64,000 nt of DNA from Rahnella variigena (GCF_003610915.1 NZ_NSDJ01000002.1:678736-742735); one strand, 5' to 3'. Shown: positions 52,131-63,175, numbered from the stretch's first letter. The notes: generated by a model from the sequence alone, not told the origin. Program-made: numbers and translations.

Positions 52131-55100
52131 TCAGAACCCGATGTTCACCCGGATCATGATCATTTGTGAGCGGCTGCGTGCTTCATCCAGCCCGAGCGTG
52201 CCCTGATAGGCGATGCCCGGCGTGATGTTATGCGGCAGCAGGAAATCCAGCCCCATGCCTAACACCAGATTTTCCTGACTGTCGCCGTAGACATCCGCAC
52301 TCCACGTATCATTGCCGGAATCGGCGTAACCCAGACGGGCGCGGCCCGGATCGCTGAAAGCCTGCGTGTATTCGAAACGACTTTGCCAGCGCAGCACCGA
52401 CCACGTCAGTGGCAGTGCGTATTGGGTGCGAACGCCGAGCGCGCCGGTCACATCATTCAGCACCTGGGAGGCGAAAGCCAGATCGTAGGCATCGGCGCTG
52501 GATTCCGTGTAGCTGTCGAGCCGGGTGCGAGACAATTGCAGGCGTCCGTATGGCGAAATCAGCAGGTCGGGCAGACGATAGTCATAACCCGATGTCAGAG
52601 CCCCAAATACCTGATAACCGCCACGGTCGCCGCGGGCGAATTGATCCATTTCTGTCACATAACGACGGCTGTCGTAGTCCAGACGGCTGTATCCGAGCAA
52701 ACCATCGATAAAGAAACGGCTGGGATGATAGCTGCCATAAAGCGCCGAGCTGATGGATCGACCGTTGCTGCGGGAACCGCTGTCACCGATATCGCTAACG
52801 TCTCTGCCAAAACCAATCCCCATACCTGCGGTGAAAGTCGGGGTGAACTGATAGTCCGCGCCGGTGCTGATGCCGACCAGCGTGTGACTGAAACTCACAC
52901 TGTCTTTCCCCGAGTGGCCGAAGTCAACAAATCCGCCGGTCCAGTAATTGATACGCGAGTTCGCACCATTAAGCGGATGCTGCGCGGCGTTTTTATCGGT
53001 CAGTTGCGGCAGTTCAGGCTGCGGACGATTGTGCTCCCACGCGGTGTCCCACAGCGTGTCATCGTTGCCGCGTTCCTTTTTAGACGCTGGCATATTGAAA
53101 CGGATGCCGTTCATATCGCTGCGCGCACTGGCCGGGTTGTGCAGCGTTTCCAGACGATCGCCGAAGTTGCGGATTTGCGCACGCGCGAAATTTTGCGCCG
53201 ACTGAATCTGCGCGCTGACCAGGCCGAGCACATCCGGATCTTTGGACGGGTCAGGACGTCCGGCGATGGTCAGCGTCACGGTCGCTGGCGCAGATTGCGA
53301 GTCTTGCGTCAGCAGCACATAACGCAGTACCACCGTGCCGGAAGCCTGAGCCGCAGCCTGGAAGTCGAAATAAATACTGTTGTCGCTTTGCTCCAGTGCC
53401 GCACTGCCGAGCGTTACCGCCGGAGAATCGACGAGACGCGCACCAGTGAACGGCCCGCCGGTGGCATTTTCTGTCAGGTTTACCCGCACGGATTTGCCAG
53501 CCAGAACGGAGGCCGCATGGCTGACGCCCACCGGCTGCGCGCTGTTAATGTTTAGCGTGTACGCGACCTGAGCCGTTACGCCGCTGGCGTCGGTGGCGAT
53601 CAACGTAAAGCTGTTGTTTCCCGATGCGGAAGGGGTTCCGCTCAGGGTGTCGCCGCTCAGTGTTAATCCGGCAGGCAATGTCCCTGACACGCGGTACTGA
53701 TACGGTGCCGTGCCGCCGGTTACGCTGAACGTCTGACGATAAGGCTTGCCTGCGCGACCATCGGTCAACGCGCCGCTGGCAGGCGTAAAGGCCAGCGATA
53801 CGGCAGTGATATTCAGCGTGACCGTCGCCTGTGCTGCGCCAAAACTGTTGGAAGCGTTGTAAATGAAACTGTCACTACCGGAATAACCTGCGACTGGCGT
53901 ATATCGAATTTTTAGGTTCTGGATGCGCGCCGTGCCGTGTGCGGGTTGCTGCACAATCGCCAGTGACGTGACTGCGCCGCCCGACAGCAACGGCTCGATC
54001 AGATTCTCACTGGTATTGGCCGCCACGCTCGAGGATACCGCACTGACCACCGGTGCCTGTCCGGAAACGGTCAGTGCGTAGTTTACGGTGCCGGTGATCC
54101 CGTGACTGTCCGCGGCACTCACCTGAATGGCATAAGTGCCGGAAGCGGCGGGCGTACCGGAAATCTCACCCGTGCTGGCGCTGACGGAGAGTCCGGCAGG
54201 CAGGCCGGATGCGCTGTAGGTGTATGGAGCGTTGCCGTTGCTGGCAGTAATGATCTGCGACCACGGCGTACCTGCGGTGGCTGCGGGTAATGCGCCGCTC
54301 GCAGGCGTGAAGCCGAGCGTCACGCTGGCTACGGTTACATTCACCGTTGCAGCGGATGAAGTTCCCCAGTTATTGCTGGCGGTATAAGTGAAACTGTCGG
54401 TACCTGAATATCCGGGCGCAGGGGTGTAACTCAGTGAGGTACCCGAAGCCGTTGCCGTGCCGTGAAGCGGTGCGGTCGTAACGGTGACTGACGCTGCGAC
54501 GCCGCCTGAAAGCGCCGGCACAATGGCATTGTTGCTGCTGTTACCGGCAACTGTGGTGCTGACTACACCCGCGACCGGTGCCTGCCCGTTAACGGTTATC
54601 GTATAGCTTTGGTTTCCGGTGGCAGCATTCGCCGTATCGTGCGCCACGACGGTAACGTTAAAGCTGCCCGTTGCAGTCGGCGTTCCCGAAATTTCGCCAT
54701 TCAATGCCAGTGTTAATCCGGCAGGTAACGCATCCCCGGTCGTGAACTGATAGCTGCCTGACCCGCCGGTTGCCGTCAGTGTCTGGCTGTAAGCGGTGCC
54801 GGATGTGGCAGAAGGTAAGGTGACAGGCGACAGCGTAATCACCGGTGCTGCGACATTCACGCTGACGGTCGCTGGTGCGGATGTGCCCCAGTTGTTGCTG
54901 GCGGTATACGTGAAAGTGTCCGCACCGAAATAGTTTTGCAGCGGCGTATAAAGGGCAGTTGAGCCTGAGAATACGACCGAACCGTGTGCAGGTGCCGCAC
55001 CCTGTGCCACCAATGTCGCTGCGCCACCGGAAAGGGGCAGGGCAATCGTATTATTACTGCTGTTAAACGCTACGCTGGCGCTGGCAGAACCGGCGACCGG

Positions 55101-55844
55101 TGCTAAACCGTTGCGTTGAACCTGAACAGAATAGCCGGACGTGGTGGTGCCGTCGGCAGCCGTCACGGTGACGGTGATCGTGTTACTGCCTTCACTTAAC
55201 GGGATCGCCCCTGACGCACTGCCGGAAGTGACGGAAGTTCCATTCACTTTTACGGTTGCGGTGCTGTCGGTGGTCACTGGTGTCAGCGTAATGCTGGTCA
55301 CGTTATTGGCGACGGTTGCGCTGTAAGAGGTTGTCCCGCTGGAAAAGGTCGGGGAAAGCGAACCGGTTGAAAGTGACAGCGCCGTGAGGCTGGCATCGGT
55401 GGATGCGCTGACCGGTGAGGTACAGGAAACGCTGAGAGGGCTCAGGTAGCCGTGGCTGGTGGTGATGCGAAAGCGAACTCCCGCACTCGCCAGTTGTGAC
55501 CCTGTCACGGTGTAAGAATGAGTACCTGCCGTGCCGCCGGTGACGTAGTAGGTTGAGAATGTCGACTGCGCATAATTCGTCAGGCCGAAGCTGTCCGTAT
55601 CTGTCATCTCGCTGTTCACACCGGCGCCAGAATCTGAAAACGTCAGCGTTAAGGTATCACTGGTATCAAACTGACTGGCCTGATAAGCCTGAGTTGAAAA
55701 GTTCGCGGTAGAAAACGTGCGGTTATTCAGCGCCGTACACCCTGCCGATTGAGCAATGGCCTGGGATACCGAAAAGAGTGATAACAAAAGAAAAGCGCAG
55801 ACAAAACGGGCAAAGTGCCCGGTCGCGCGGCGATGGCGAGTCAT
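52131..55844 (-). CDS. Autotransporter with Ig-like repeats
   Basis: A 1237-residue surface protein. A signal peptide (ending SVSQAIAQS) is followed by an N-terminal sandwich domain and a cadherin-like beta-sandwich (SLTALSLSTGSLSPTFSSGT). Then come about four imperfect repeats of about 170-180 residues, each pairing a tandem-95/cadherin-type unit (GYSGTDSFTYTASNNWGTS) with a putative-Ig unit (ATAGTPWSQIITASNGNAPY, GLPAGLSVSASTGEISGTP). The last 270 residues form an autotransporter beta-barrel, ending in aromatic Phe (MIMIRVNIGF). It probably acts as an adhesin. Repeats are diverged, so the gene looks stable and old. Confidence 0.92.
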   Translation of the reverse strand: MTRHRRATGHFARFVCAFLLLSLFSVSQAIAQSAGCTALNNRTFSTANFSTQAYQASQFDTSDTLTLTFSDSGAGVNSEMTDTDSFGLTNYAQSTFSTYYVTGGTAGTHSYTVTGSQLASAGVRFRITTSHGYLSPLSVSCTSPVSASTDASLTALSLSTGSLSPTFSSGTTSYSATVANNVTSITLTPVTTDSTATVKVNGTSVTSGSASGAIPLSEGSNTITVTVTAADGTTTSGYSVQVQRNGLAPVAGSASASVAFNSSNNTIALPLSGGAATLVAQGAAPAHGSVVFSGSTALYTPLQNYFGADTFTYTASNNWGTSAPATVSVNVAAPVITLSPVTLPSATSGTAYSQTLTATGGSGSYQFTTGDALPAGLTLALNGEISGTPTATGSFNVTVVAHDTANAATGNQSYTITVNGQAPVAGVVSTTVAGNSSNNAIVPALSGGVAASVTVTTAPLHGTATASGTSLSYTPAPGYSGTDSFTYTASNNWGTSSAATVNVTVASVTLGFTPASGALPAATAGTPWSQIITASNGNAPYTYSASGLPAGLSVSASTGEISGTPAASGTYAIQVSAADSHGITGTVNYALTVSGQAPVVSAVSSSVAANTSENLIEPLLSGGAVTSLAIVQQPAHGTARIQNLKIRYTPVAGYSGSDSFIYNASNSFGAAQATVTLNITAVSLAFTPASGALTDGRAGKPYRQTFSVTGGTAPYQYRVSGTLPAGLTLSGDTLSGTPSASGNNSFTLIATDASGVTAQVAYTLNINSAQPVGVSHAASVLAGKSVRVNLTENATGGPFTGARLVDSPAVTLGSAALEQSDNSIYFDFQAAAQASGTVVLRYVLLTQDSQSAPATVTLTIAGRPDPSKDPDVLGLVSAQIQSAQNFARAQIRNFGDRLETLHNPASARSDMNGIRFNMPASKKERGNDDTLWDTAWEHNRPQPELPQLTDKNAAQHPLNGANSRINYWTGGFVDFGHSGKDSVSFSHTLVGISTGADYQFTPTFTAGMGIGFGRDVSDIGDSGSRSNGRSISSALYGSYHPSRFFIDGLLGYSRLDYDSRRYVTEMDQFARGDRGGYQVFGALTSGYDYRLPDLLISPYGRLQLSRTRLDSYTESSADAYDLAFASQVLNDVTGALGVRTQYALPLTWSVLRWQSRFEYTQAFSDPGRARLGYADSGNDTWSADVYGDSQENLVLGMGLDFLLPHNITPGIAYQGTLGLDEARSRSQMIMIRVNIGF

Positions 55845-56061
55845 GTAAATTCCCTGAGATATTATGACGTGCAGGCGTCTTTTGGTGTGGTTGTTTTGGT
55901 AATGTTATAAGAATGTTCCTAATGCCATTGCTCAAATAGCGAGTAAAAAACGGCTAATTACGGTGAGATCAAAAGGGATGACGTCAGGGTGTTTCAATCG
56001 CAATCGGGGGATGAGTATTAAGAAGGGCGTTCAGAGAAATGATATTGAAAGGCGAATTAAA

Positions 56062-56094
56062 TAAAAAAGCCGCAGACCTGTCCGGTATGCGGCT
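56062..56094 (-). terminator. Terminator of the DUF1471-like gene
   Basis: AGCCGCA and TGCGGCT form a 7-bp stem; on the minus strand it is followed by six T. Confidence 0.75.
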
Positions 56095-56125
56095 TATTAT
56101 ATTTTACTTAAACTGTCAGGAAACA

Positions 56126-56446
56126 TCAGTCATAGGCCACTTTATGGTTGATATGATAAAATGTCGCGGTGGCCGCCATGACGTGTTGTTCCTCTTTACC
56201 CGGTTTATGGGATTCCACATTAGTAATGTGATAACCGACCGCACCGGCATCTAACGCTTTTTTAACAATCGCATTGTTGAGTTCTTCCATGGAGGTAGCC
56301 CAGGAAACCGTTGTTACACCAACAGCTTGCAGGGAGGCTATTTCACGATGTGATAATCCGCTGCGGATCAAAACAGGCTTAACAGACTTCGGATAAAATA
56401 TGGATAAAACATCATTTACTAAGCCTTTCATGGAGTTATTCCTCAA
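56126..56446 (-). CDS. DUF1471 (YdgH/BhsA/McbA)-like protein
   Basis: A protein of 101-106 residues. The C-terminal half fits the DUF1471 pattern: LQAVGVTTVSWATSMEELNN, then KALDAGAVGYHITNV and AATATFYHI. Family members are usually small periplasmic stress or biofilm proteins, but here I see no signal peptide. The start may be the second Met at codon 6 (MKGLVNDVLSIFYP). Function unknown. Confidence 0.6.
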   Translation of the reverse strand: MRNNSMKGLVNDVLSIFYPKSVKPVLIRSGLSHREIASLQAVGVTTVSWATSMEELNNAIVKKALDAGAVGYHITNVESHKPGKEEQHVMAATATFYHINHKVAYD

Positions 56447-56714
56447 GAGTTCAATGTCTGAATCAGGTATTACGTTGCCGTCAATTCATCGGCACAACAT
56501 TAATAAACACCTTTTCATGTGACGAACTTTAGCTTTAATTGCTAATTTCCTGTTAAGAAGGGTTTCGCCACAATTAACGCGATTTTAAAAGAGGATGCTT
56601 TCATTTCGTTACAGGTTCGTTATTTTTGACATGAATAAAAGGAAGGAAAAGACAACGGGCACTTTCGCGCCCGGATGAGTTTTCTTTTATACCCCTTACG
56701 GAGCGCGGCGGGTT

Positions 56715-58105
56715 TTATTTCCGGTTGCTCCACACGGTCTGCACGTTACAGAACTCGCGTAAACCGAAGTGTGAAAGCTCACGACCATAGCCGCTTTTTT
56801 TCACGCCACCGAACGCAACACGCGGATCGGATGCACTGTAACCGTTGATAAACACACCGCCGGTTTCCAGTTCATTCGTCATCTGTTCTGCCCGCGCAAG
56901 GTCAGTCGTGAAGATGGTCGCAGTCAGGCCAAAATCGCTGTCATTAGCCAGTTCGACGGCATGGTCAGCATCGCGCGCGACCGTAATGGCGGCGACCGGA
57001 CCGAACAGCTCCTGGCGGAATGCAGTCATTTCAGGCGTCACATTGCTTAAAACAGTCGGTGCATAGAAATTACCGTTTCCGGGAATTTTCTCGCCGCCGA
57101 GCAGCAGGGTTGCGCCTTCTGCCAGCGTATCCTGGACTTGTTTATCCAGTTCATCACGCAAATCATAACGCGCCATCGGGCCGATATAGGTCGAGTCATC
57201 CAGCGGATCGCCCGTCACCAGCGCCTGTGCGGCGGCCACAAATTTGCCGTAAAGGCATCCAGCACACCTTCCTCAACGATAAACCGCTTGGCTGCGGCAC
57301 ATACCTGCCCGGTATTTTGATAACGACCGGCGACTGCCGCTTTTACCGCTTCATCCAGATTTGCGTCATTGAGTACGATGAACGGGTCTGAACCGCCCAG
57401 TTCCAGCACACATTTTTTCAGAGACTTACCTGCCAGCTCTGCAATTGCCGCACCGGCACGCACGCTGCCTGTTACCGTCACGGCAACGACGCGCGGGTCA
57501 GCAATCAGTTCTGCCACTGCCGGATTTCCGACATTAATCACACCAAACACACCGGCCGGAAAACCAGCTTTCAGCGCGGCCTGTTTCACCAGATACGTGG
57601 TGCCCATCACGTTCGGCGCCGGTTTTAACAGGAAAGTGTTACCCGCCAGCAACGCCGGCACGGCACCGCGCAAAATCTGCCACACCGGGAAATTCCACGG
57701 CATAATCGCCAGTATCATCCCGGACGGCCTGTAATGAATGTGCGCCTCGCCGTTGTCGACCATCGTCGGTTCCGGTGCCAGCATCGCCGGACCGTTTTTA
57801 GCGTACCACTCACACAATCCGGCTGATTTTTCCACTTCAGCGCGTGCCTGTTTCACCGGCTTGCCCATTTCGAGGGTGATCATGCGGGCGATGTCTTCGC
57901 TGGCGGAGCGCAGTTCGGCGGCCAGATTGACCAGCAGCTTTGCCCGCTGTTGGACGTCAGTTTTGCGCCATTGCTTAAATGCCGCGCTGCCCTGCGAAAC
58001 CGCCGCTTCCAGTGCCAGCGTGGTGTCAAAAGGATATTCAGCGATACGTTCGCCGGTGAACGGATTTTGCGAAATGGCATGTGCTTGCGAATTTGTCGTC
58101 GTCAT
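56715..58105 (-). pseudogene. sad: Sad-like succinate-semialdehyde dehydrogenase, frameshifted
   Basis: Two overlapping frames together make a full aldehyde dehydrogenase of about 460 residues, close to NAD-dependent Sad (YneI). The N-terminal part (MTTTNSQAHAISQNPFTGER to FIVEEGVLDAFTA) contains the catalytic Glu (VLELGGSDPF) and Cys (NTGQVCAAAKRF). The C-terminal part resumes with KFVAAAQALVTGDPLDDSTY. The break is near 57240, where one A is missing from a run (GCAAATTTGTGG, expected GCAAAATTTGTGG). Either a sequencing error or a recent null mutation. The LysR gene divergent from it is also broken. Confidence 0.88.
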
Positions 58106-58205
58106 TGTTTATTCCTCGTTAAACCAGTGCGTTCAGAATAGAGGGTTGCGTGTTTTAATAAAAATGAATAAAAATAAGTAAACCATTCACATTTTGAGAA
58201 AACCT

Positions 58206-59088
58206 ATGAATCTCTCACAGCTTGAGATGTTCCGTGCCGTTGCTGAAACCGGCAGTATTAGTGCCGCCGCACAGCGGGTACATCGTGTTCCGTCGAATCT
58301 GACAACACGCATTAAGCAGCTTGAGGCGGAGCTGGGCGTCGAATTATTCATCCGCGAGAATCAGCGGTTACGTCTTTCGCCAGCAGGGCGTAATTTTCTT
58401 GATTACAACAACCGGATCCTGGATTTAGTGGAGGAGGCGCGGTTGTCGGTAGCCGGAACAGAACCTCAGGGGATTTTCGCACTGGGCGCCTGGAAAGTAC
58501 CGCCGCCGTGCGTATTCCGGCGCTGCTGGCGCAATATCATCAGCAGTTCACCAAAGTTGAACTGGCACTAAGTACCGGTCCGTCGGGTGAATTGCTGGAT
58601 AAATTGCTCGAGGGTGAGCTGGAAGCAACATTTGTAGACGGGCCCGTTCTGCATCCTGTGCTGGATGGTGTACCGGTATATCCGGAGGAAATGGTGATTG
58701 TCGCGCCGCTGCATCATGCACCGGTCACACGCGGGCAGGACGTAAACGGAGAAATCGTGTATGCGTTTCGCTCCAACTGTTCTTACCGGCGTCATTTTGA
58801 AAGCTGGTTCGCGGATGATGGTGCAGCGCCGGGGAAAATTTACGAGATGGAGTCCTATCACGGCATGCTGGCCTGCGTCATTGCAGGTGGCGGACTGGCG
58901 CTGATGCCACGCAGTATGCTGGAAAGTATGCCGGGCAGCAGTACGGTGAGTATCTGGCCGCTGGCTGACAATTATCGTTATCTGACGACCTGGCTGGTGT
59001 GGCGGCGGGGATCCTGACCAGAAACTTGTCTGAGTTTGCGAAGATGGCCAGGGAACTGACAATCAGCCTTCAGCTACCTGCAAAATGA
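58206..59088 (+). pseudogene. LysR family regulator, frameshifted
   Basis: A LysR regulator ([20 protein letters not shown] ... HTH) divergent from the sad-like gene and probably its regulator. The frame breaks near 58491, where GCGCCTGG is one C short of the reading that gives [20 protein letters not shown]. It breaks again near 59009 (G run) and near 59024 (A run); with these corrected the protein would end FAKMARELTISLQLPAK at 59088. All three are homopolymer-type indels. Confidence 0.82.
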
Positions 59089-59622
59089 TCTGCCAGTCCA
59101 GCGCAAGTTTCAGCGCTACACAGCCAGCACAAACAACAAAAATGGTTTTGAACATAACGGTCAGGGTCTTATTTTGTGATTTAAGTCTCATTTTGCCGTC
59201 GGAGTTGTTTAATTGCTTCTAAAAAATGGTGCAGAAGATGCTTTTTCTAACCCGTTTTACCGAAATGATTATTCAGAAAAGAGTAATGCTTCGCACGTAA
59301 AGACCAGACTTTGACAAATTTGTACATAATAACAACATAGTTTATTCACGTACTGACACTATTATCAAAGTGTGCAAATTGTGATTAATAATATTTTTCT
59401 GGCGTTTTTTAGGTGTTTAAAGTGATTTCTTCGTAAAAGTTTTAATTACTCAGCGACAACAAGTTGTTATGAGAGGGGGTATTAACAATTAAAGAAAAAG
59501 AGTGGCGACTGCCACCGTTGTGTCACGGTGAATAATATTATGCTGGCGCAATTGATATCATTATTTCTTTGTGTAGAATCAGGGTCACTAATTTAATGAT
59601 ACCCCTCTAAAGTGAGCACATC
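59089..59622. other. AT-rich region upstream of the H-NS-like gene
   Basis: About 530 bp without a supported gene, very AT-rich from 59220 to 59470. It likely holds the promoter of the H-NS paralogue, which is often autoregulated through curved AT-rich DNA. A 30-codon minus-strand frame near 59060-59150 is not supported. Confidence 0.35.
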
Positions 59623-60026
59623 ATGGACAACGCGTTAAACGTTTTGAATAATATCCGTACACTTCGGCACAGGCTCGTGAAATGCCACTCAGCACTCTGG
59701 AAGAAATTCTCGAGAAGCTGACTGCAATTGTTGAAGAATCACGCGAAAATGTGAAAGCGCGCAGTGCGCAGCAGCAGGAACGTGACGAAAAATTACTGAA
59801 ATACCGTGAAATGCTGCAAACGACGGCATCGCTATTGATGACCTGCTGGTCACCAGACAACCAAAGAATCCGTAAAGCTAAGCGTAAACCACGCCCGGCA
59901 ATCTATGAGTATACCGATACCGACGGTTCTAAAAAAACCTGGACCGGCCAGGGCCGCACTCCTTCTGCCATTAAAGCGGCACTGGATGGCGGTGCAACAT
60001 TAGAGAGTTTTCTGATCGCGCGTTAA
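59623..60026 (+). pseudogene. H-NS/StpA paralogue, multiply frameshifted
   Basis: The gene starts MDNALNVLNNIRTL, as H-NS does, and ends with the DNA-binding block KTWTGQGRTPSAIKAALDGG. The frame breaks near 59663 (GG where GGG is expected), near 59823 (A run) and near 59871. The middle region in the alternative frame reads DGIAIDDLLV, matching the H-NS linker (DGIDPNELL). Corrected, it would be an H-NS-type nucleoid protein of about 134 residues that silences AT-rich DNA. H-NS paralogues are common on large plasmids. Confidence 0.85.
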
Positions 60027-60231
60027 TCAGGCTACCGATGTGTTCAGTGTTTTCTGCCTTGCAAACAGCAGGGCAGATAACACACTTATTTGTCTTTTTC
60101 CCATTCCGCAACTCCCTTTTTTAACATCGTAATACCCTGCGTCCGATCATTTCTCACTAGTGCTCATTCTCTTAATGTAAGCTTAAGTCTCAGCAAGTAT
60201 GGTTAACGTCTCTTCGTTTACCGGAAATGCT

Positions 60232-60764
60232 ATGCGTACCCGATATTCTTCCGTTCAAATTTTGCTCCACTGGCTGGTGTTTGTTTTAGTAGTATTGACC
60301 TATGCCACGATGGATATAAAAGGATGGTATGCAAAAGGCACGCCCTTGCGGGAGTTATTAGCCCTGACGCATTACAGTCTGGGATTTTGCGTATTATTTC
60401 TGATGTGTATACGGCTGTTTGTTCGCGGGATGTATGTTACGCCACCGGTCAAACCAGCGTTGCCGCGCTGGCAGCATTATTTTTCAGGTGGCGCGCAGAT
60501 TCTTATATATCTGATGTTTCTCAGCTTACCGGTGATGGGTATTTTGTCACAATATTATGGCGGCATGAGTGGACGATGTTTAACATCCTTATGCCGAGAA
60601 GCGTGTTTCCGAATTTACCGTTACAGAAACTATTAAAAACGCTGCATGAATGGCTCGCTAATGCGGGGTATTACCTCATCGGATTACATACTTTGGCGGC
60701 TCTCTGGCATCACTATCGCCGGCGCGATAACACGCTGATCAGGATGTTACCTTCACGAAAATAG
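60232..60764 (+). pseudogene. cybB: Cytochrome b561, frameshifted
   Basis: Two frames join to a b561-type diheme membrane cytochrome of about 177 residues. The first covers MRTRYSSVQILLHWLVFVLV with a heme His and ends GILSQYYGG; the second resumes EWTMFNILMPRSVFPNLPLQ and ends LHTLAALWHHYRRRDNTLIR. The break lies near 60566, where one base is missing (GGCGGCATGAG). Such proteins pass electrons between ubiquinol and superoxide or other acceptors in the inner membrane. Confidence 0.85.
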
Positions 60765-60914
60765 CCCGCGGGTGCGTGGATCAATGTAACCGTTGCAAGG
60801 TTCTGGTATCAACAGACCGATTAACGTGACGGAAAGGAGCAATGATGATATCCAGTGCAAGGGGCATATTGCCTGCTGATAAATGCAGCAGTATCCTAAA
60901 GCCCTGCTAATCAA

Positions 60915-61374
60915 ATGGATATTGAAAATGGTACTACCGAAGAACTTAATGGAACCTACTTTTACCATGGTCATGCCAATGTAAGCGCTCAGGAGTTATT
61001 TTGGTTGATTTTTGCGGAGTCCTTTGCTGAGCATCAAGGGCTCGCTATAGAAACCTCTGCGATGATCATTGCAGGCTGGCCAATTCTTCCAAAACCGAAG
61101 GATTGGGGGATTCAACCTGGGAACCAGCGTCGCTTCAAAACTTTCTCGAAGAATTTTTAAAGATATGCGCTTTGTTGAACCAGTTGCAACACCTGTAGGT
61201 TTTTGAAAACCCGCATGACAAAAAGTGTTGGTGCTGCTGTCGGGCGTTATGCGCCGTATGTCGGAGGAACAATTCCTGCCATGATCATATTTGGAATCAT
61301 AGCCAGAAAAACCAGGAATAAATATAATCTGATTGCACGGCCGAAAGACTGTATTGAATGGACGTATTTCTGAT
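60915..61374 (+). pseudogene. Putative type VI membrane effector, copy 1, frameshifted
   Basis: The start is MDIENGTTEELNGTYFYHGH, AVSAQELF-like. Comparison with copy 2 (62385-62847) restores a protein of about 150 residues containing GTSVASKLSRRIF and a hydrophobic segment (GGTIPAMIIFGIIA), and ending RPKDCIEWTYF. Breaks are in a G run near 61107 and in a T run near 61202. The stop overlaps the start of the DUF1493-like gene. I do not recognise the family. Its place beside hcp and in front of a small acidic gene suggests a toxin paired with an immunity gene. Confidence 0.6.
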
Positions 61375-61676
61375 GGTCGATGAGAAAGAGATTTTAAGTT
61401 ACATCACTGATAAATATAGCGTACGGAAGCAAAAAGTTCTTAAAGAATGGACCTTTCAGGAGCATTTTAATTATTCAGGAAGAATTAGAAGAAATGTTAG
61501 TAGATTTGTTTACCCGGTACGGTATTTCGTACGATAATTTTAATTTAGATAATTATTTTGAACCAGAATGGCCTGTGTGGTTATGGTGGAAGAAATTACA
61601 ACGTCGAGTTTACAAGCCGCTTACGGTCGAGATGATTATCGAATCAGCAAAGGCGGGTCGTTGGCTATATGATTAA
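61374..61676 (+). pseudogene. DUF1493-like putative immunity gene, copy 1, frameshifted
   Basis: Begins MVDEKEILSYITDKYSVRKQ and breaks near 61473. It continues in another frame as EELEEMLVDLFTRYGISYDN and ends PLTVEMIIESAKAGRWLYD, the typical DUF1493 C-terminus. It overlaps the upstream effector (TGATG). Its function is unknown; immunity is inferred from pairing. Confidence 0.65.
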
Positions 61677-61692
61677 GGGGCCTTAGCCCCTT
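61675..61692. terminator. Terminator between DUF1493 copy 1 and hcp
   Basis: AAGGGGC and GCCCCTT form a stem at the meeting point of the two convergent genes, followed by T on the plus strand. A degenerate version (AAGGGC...GCTCCTT) occurs at the same place in copy 2, near 63174-63192. Confidence 0.7.
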
Positions 61693-61695
61693 TTC

Positions 61696-62177
61696 TTATG
61701 CAGTCTGGCGGTCATCCCATGAATCAGCATAGATGATATTGCCATCGTTATGCTTCCACGTAATCTTCTCGTAGCGTAATTCAACAGATTCCATATGGTT
61801 TTCATTAGGATTGCTTGAATGACCCATTACTGGGGAAATAGAGACAATCCGCACACCTTCTAACAGCATGTTGAAATACTCAACTTCCTGACCTGCATCA
61901 TTAATCCGATACCATTTGAATTCAGCCGAAGCAAGGCATTGACCCGTCACCACTGCTTTGTAGATATACGGGCTTGAACAGTCAAAATCTTTCACAGCAT
62001 CATAGGGGAATGAATACGTGTACCCGTAATTTTCCCTGTACGATCATCAGTTGGCGTCATCAGATTATGATGGAATCCTTTTACTTCGATGCTGTATTCC
62101 CGCCCGATAACATCCACACCGCCTTTAATCAGTGCGCCGCCATCGTCTTTAAGCCATAAATAAGCTGGTATAGCCAT
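61696..62177 (-). pseudogene. hcp: Hcp paralogue, frameshifted
   Basis: Starts MAIPAYLWLKDDGGALIKGG, breaks near 61993 and continues as VKDFDCSSPYIYKAVVTGQC to the C-terminal ELRYEKITWKHNDGNIIYAD. One base is missing where the prophage copy reads through. It shares the general sequence with the prophage Hcp at 27305-27796. It is convergent with the effector/DUF1493 pair. Confidence 0.88.
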
Positions 62178-62384
62178 TTTCAAAAATCCATTTTAAAAGT
62201 GAGGCTTCAAAGTATTCCTTTGTTCAGCGGGGTACAATTATCGAAAGTCGTAGTTGCCTGATTTTCAGATGTTTATTACTGTAAGCGGGCTCCTGCTGCG
62301 TGAAGCGCCCGCACATAGAATTCCTTTGCCTGCTTATGAATACAGCAGTATTCTAAAGCCCTGCTAATCAAATGGATATGGAAA

Positions 62385-62847
62385 ATGGATACCACCGAAA
62401 CGCTAAACGGGACGTACTTCTACCACGGTCATGCGAATCTGAGTAATCAAGAGTTATTCGGGTTAATTTTTATTGAAAGCTTAGCGAACCACTCGGCTTA
62501 GACACTACGGCTACAGTTCTCATTATTACAGGGCAGCCTTACATTCCGGTTCCGGGCAAAATGGTAACTGCAATAACGGGAACCAGCGTGGCGTCAAAGC
62601 TAACAAGAGCACTTTTAAAGCAAGCCAAACTACCCTTTGGCCTTAAAGCGTGGACGCCGGTTGGTAAGACTTTCAATACTCTGACTATGCGAAGAACCAC
62701 TAAATGGGCTGCATTGATTGATAGATATGTTCCCTTTGTTGGATATGCAATGGCAATCATATTAGTCCAGCAGGTAGCAACTGAAACCAGATCGAAATAT
62801 AACTTAATCGCCGTCCAGAAGATCGTATTGAATGGACGTACTTTTAA
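62385..62847 (+). pseudogene. Putative type VI membrane effector, copy 2, frameshifted
   Basis: Begins MDTTETLNGTYFYHGHANLS, clearly related to copy 1, and breaks near 62497 (one base missing before GGCTTAGAC). The middle frame reads TAITGTSVASKLTRALLKQA and a hydrophobic stretch (RYVPFVGYAMAIILVQQ). A second break near 62817 precedes the restored end RIEWTYF. The stop overlaps the next ATG (TAATG). Upstream sequence (CCTAAAGCCCTGCTAATCAA-like) is also shared with copy 1. Confidence 0.6.
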
Positions 62848-63175
62848 TGGAAGAAAAAGTTTTGTTAATGTTCCGCGAGGAAATACCTGGATACTACGAT
62901 TTCGATTTAAAAAGGGAAGTGCCGCTTGAGTTTGATACTGAGCTACAGGATTTTGCTCCGGGTGATGATTTCATATGTGCTCTCGAAGCCTATGAAAAAA
63001 CCTTTAAAGTGGATCTTTCAGTCGTAAATTGGTCCCACTATTTCCCTTGGGAAAACTTCCTTTTTTAACTCGCTGGTTTAAGGCTAAGCGTAAGGATGTT
63101 GAAAAGATCAGAAAGCCTTTAACGGTGAGAATGTTTGCAGAATCGGCTCGGGCGGGTAAATGGCTTTATGATTAA
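62847..63175 (+). pseudogene. DUF1493-like putative immunity gene, copy 2, frameshifted
   Basis: Begins MEEKVLLMFREEIPGYYDFD and reads NWSHYFPWEN before a break near 63055. The restored frame continues PFLTRWFKAKRKDVEKIRKP and ends LTVRMFAESARAGKWLYD. It is diverged from copy 1 at the N-terminus but alike at the C-terminus, as expected for immunity proteins matched to different toxins. Confidence 0.65.

Noticed and set aside
52383..53555. 390-codon plus-strand open frame opposite the autotransporter
   Set aside because: Shadow of a GC-rich repeat gene; the minus frame has a signal peptide, domains and barrel.
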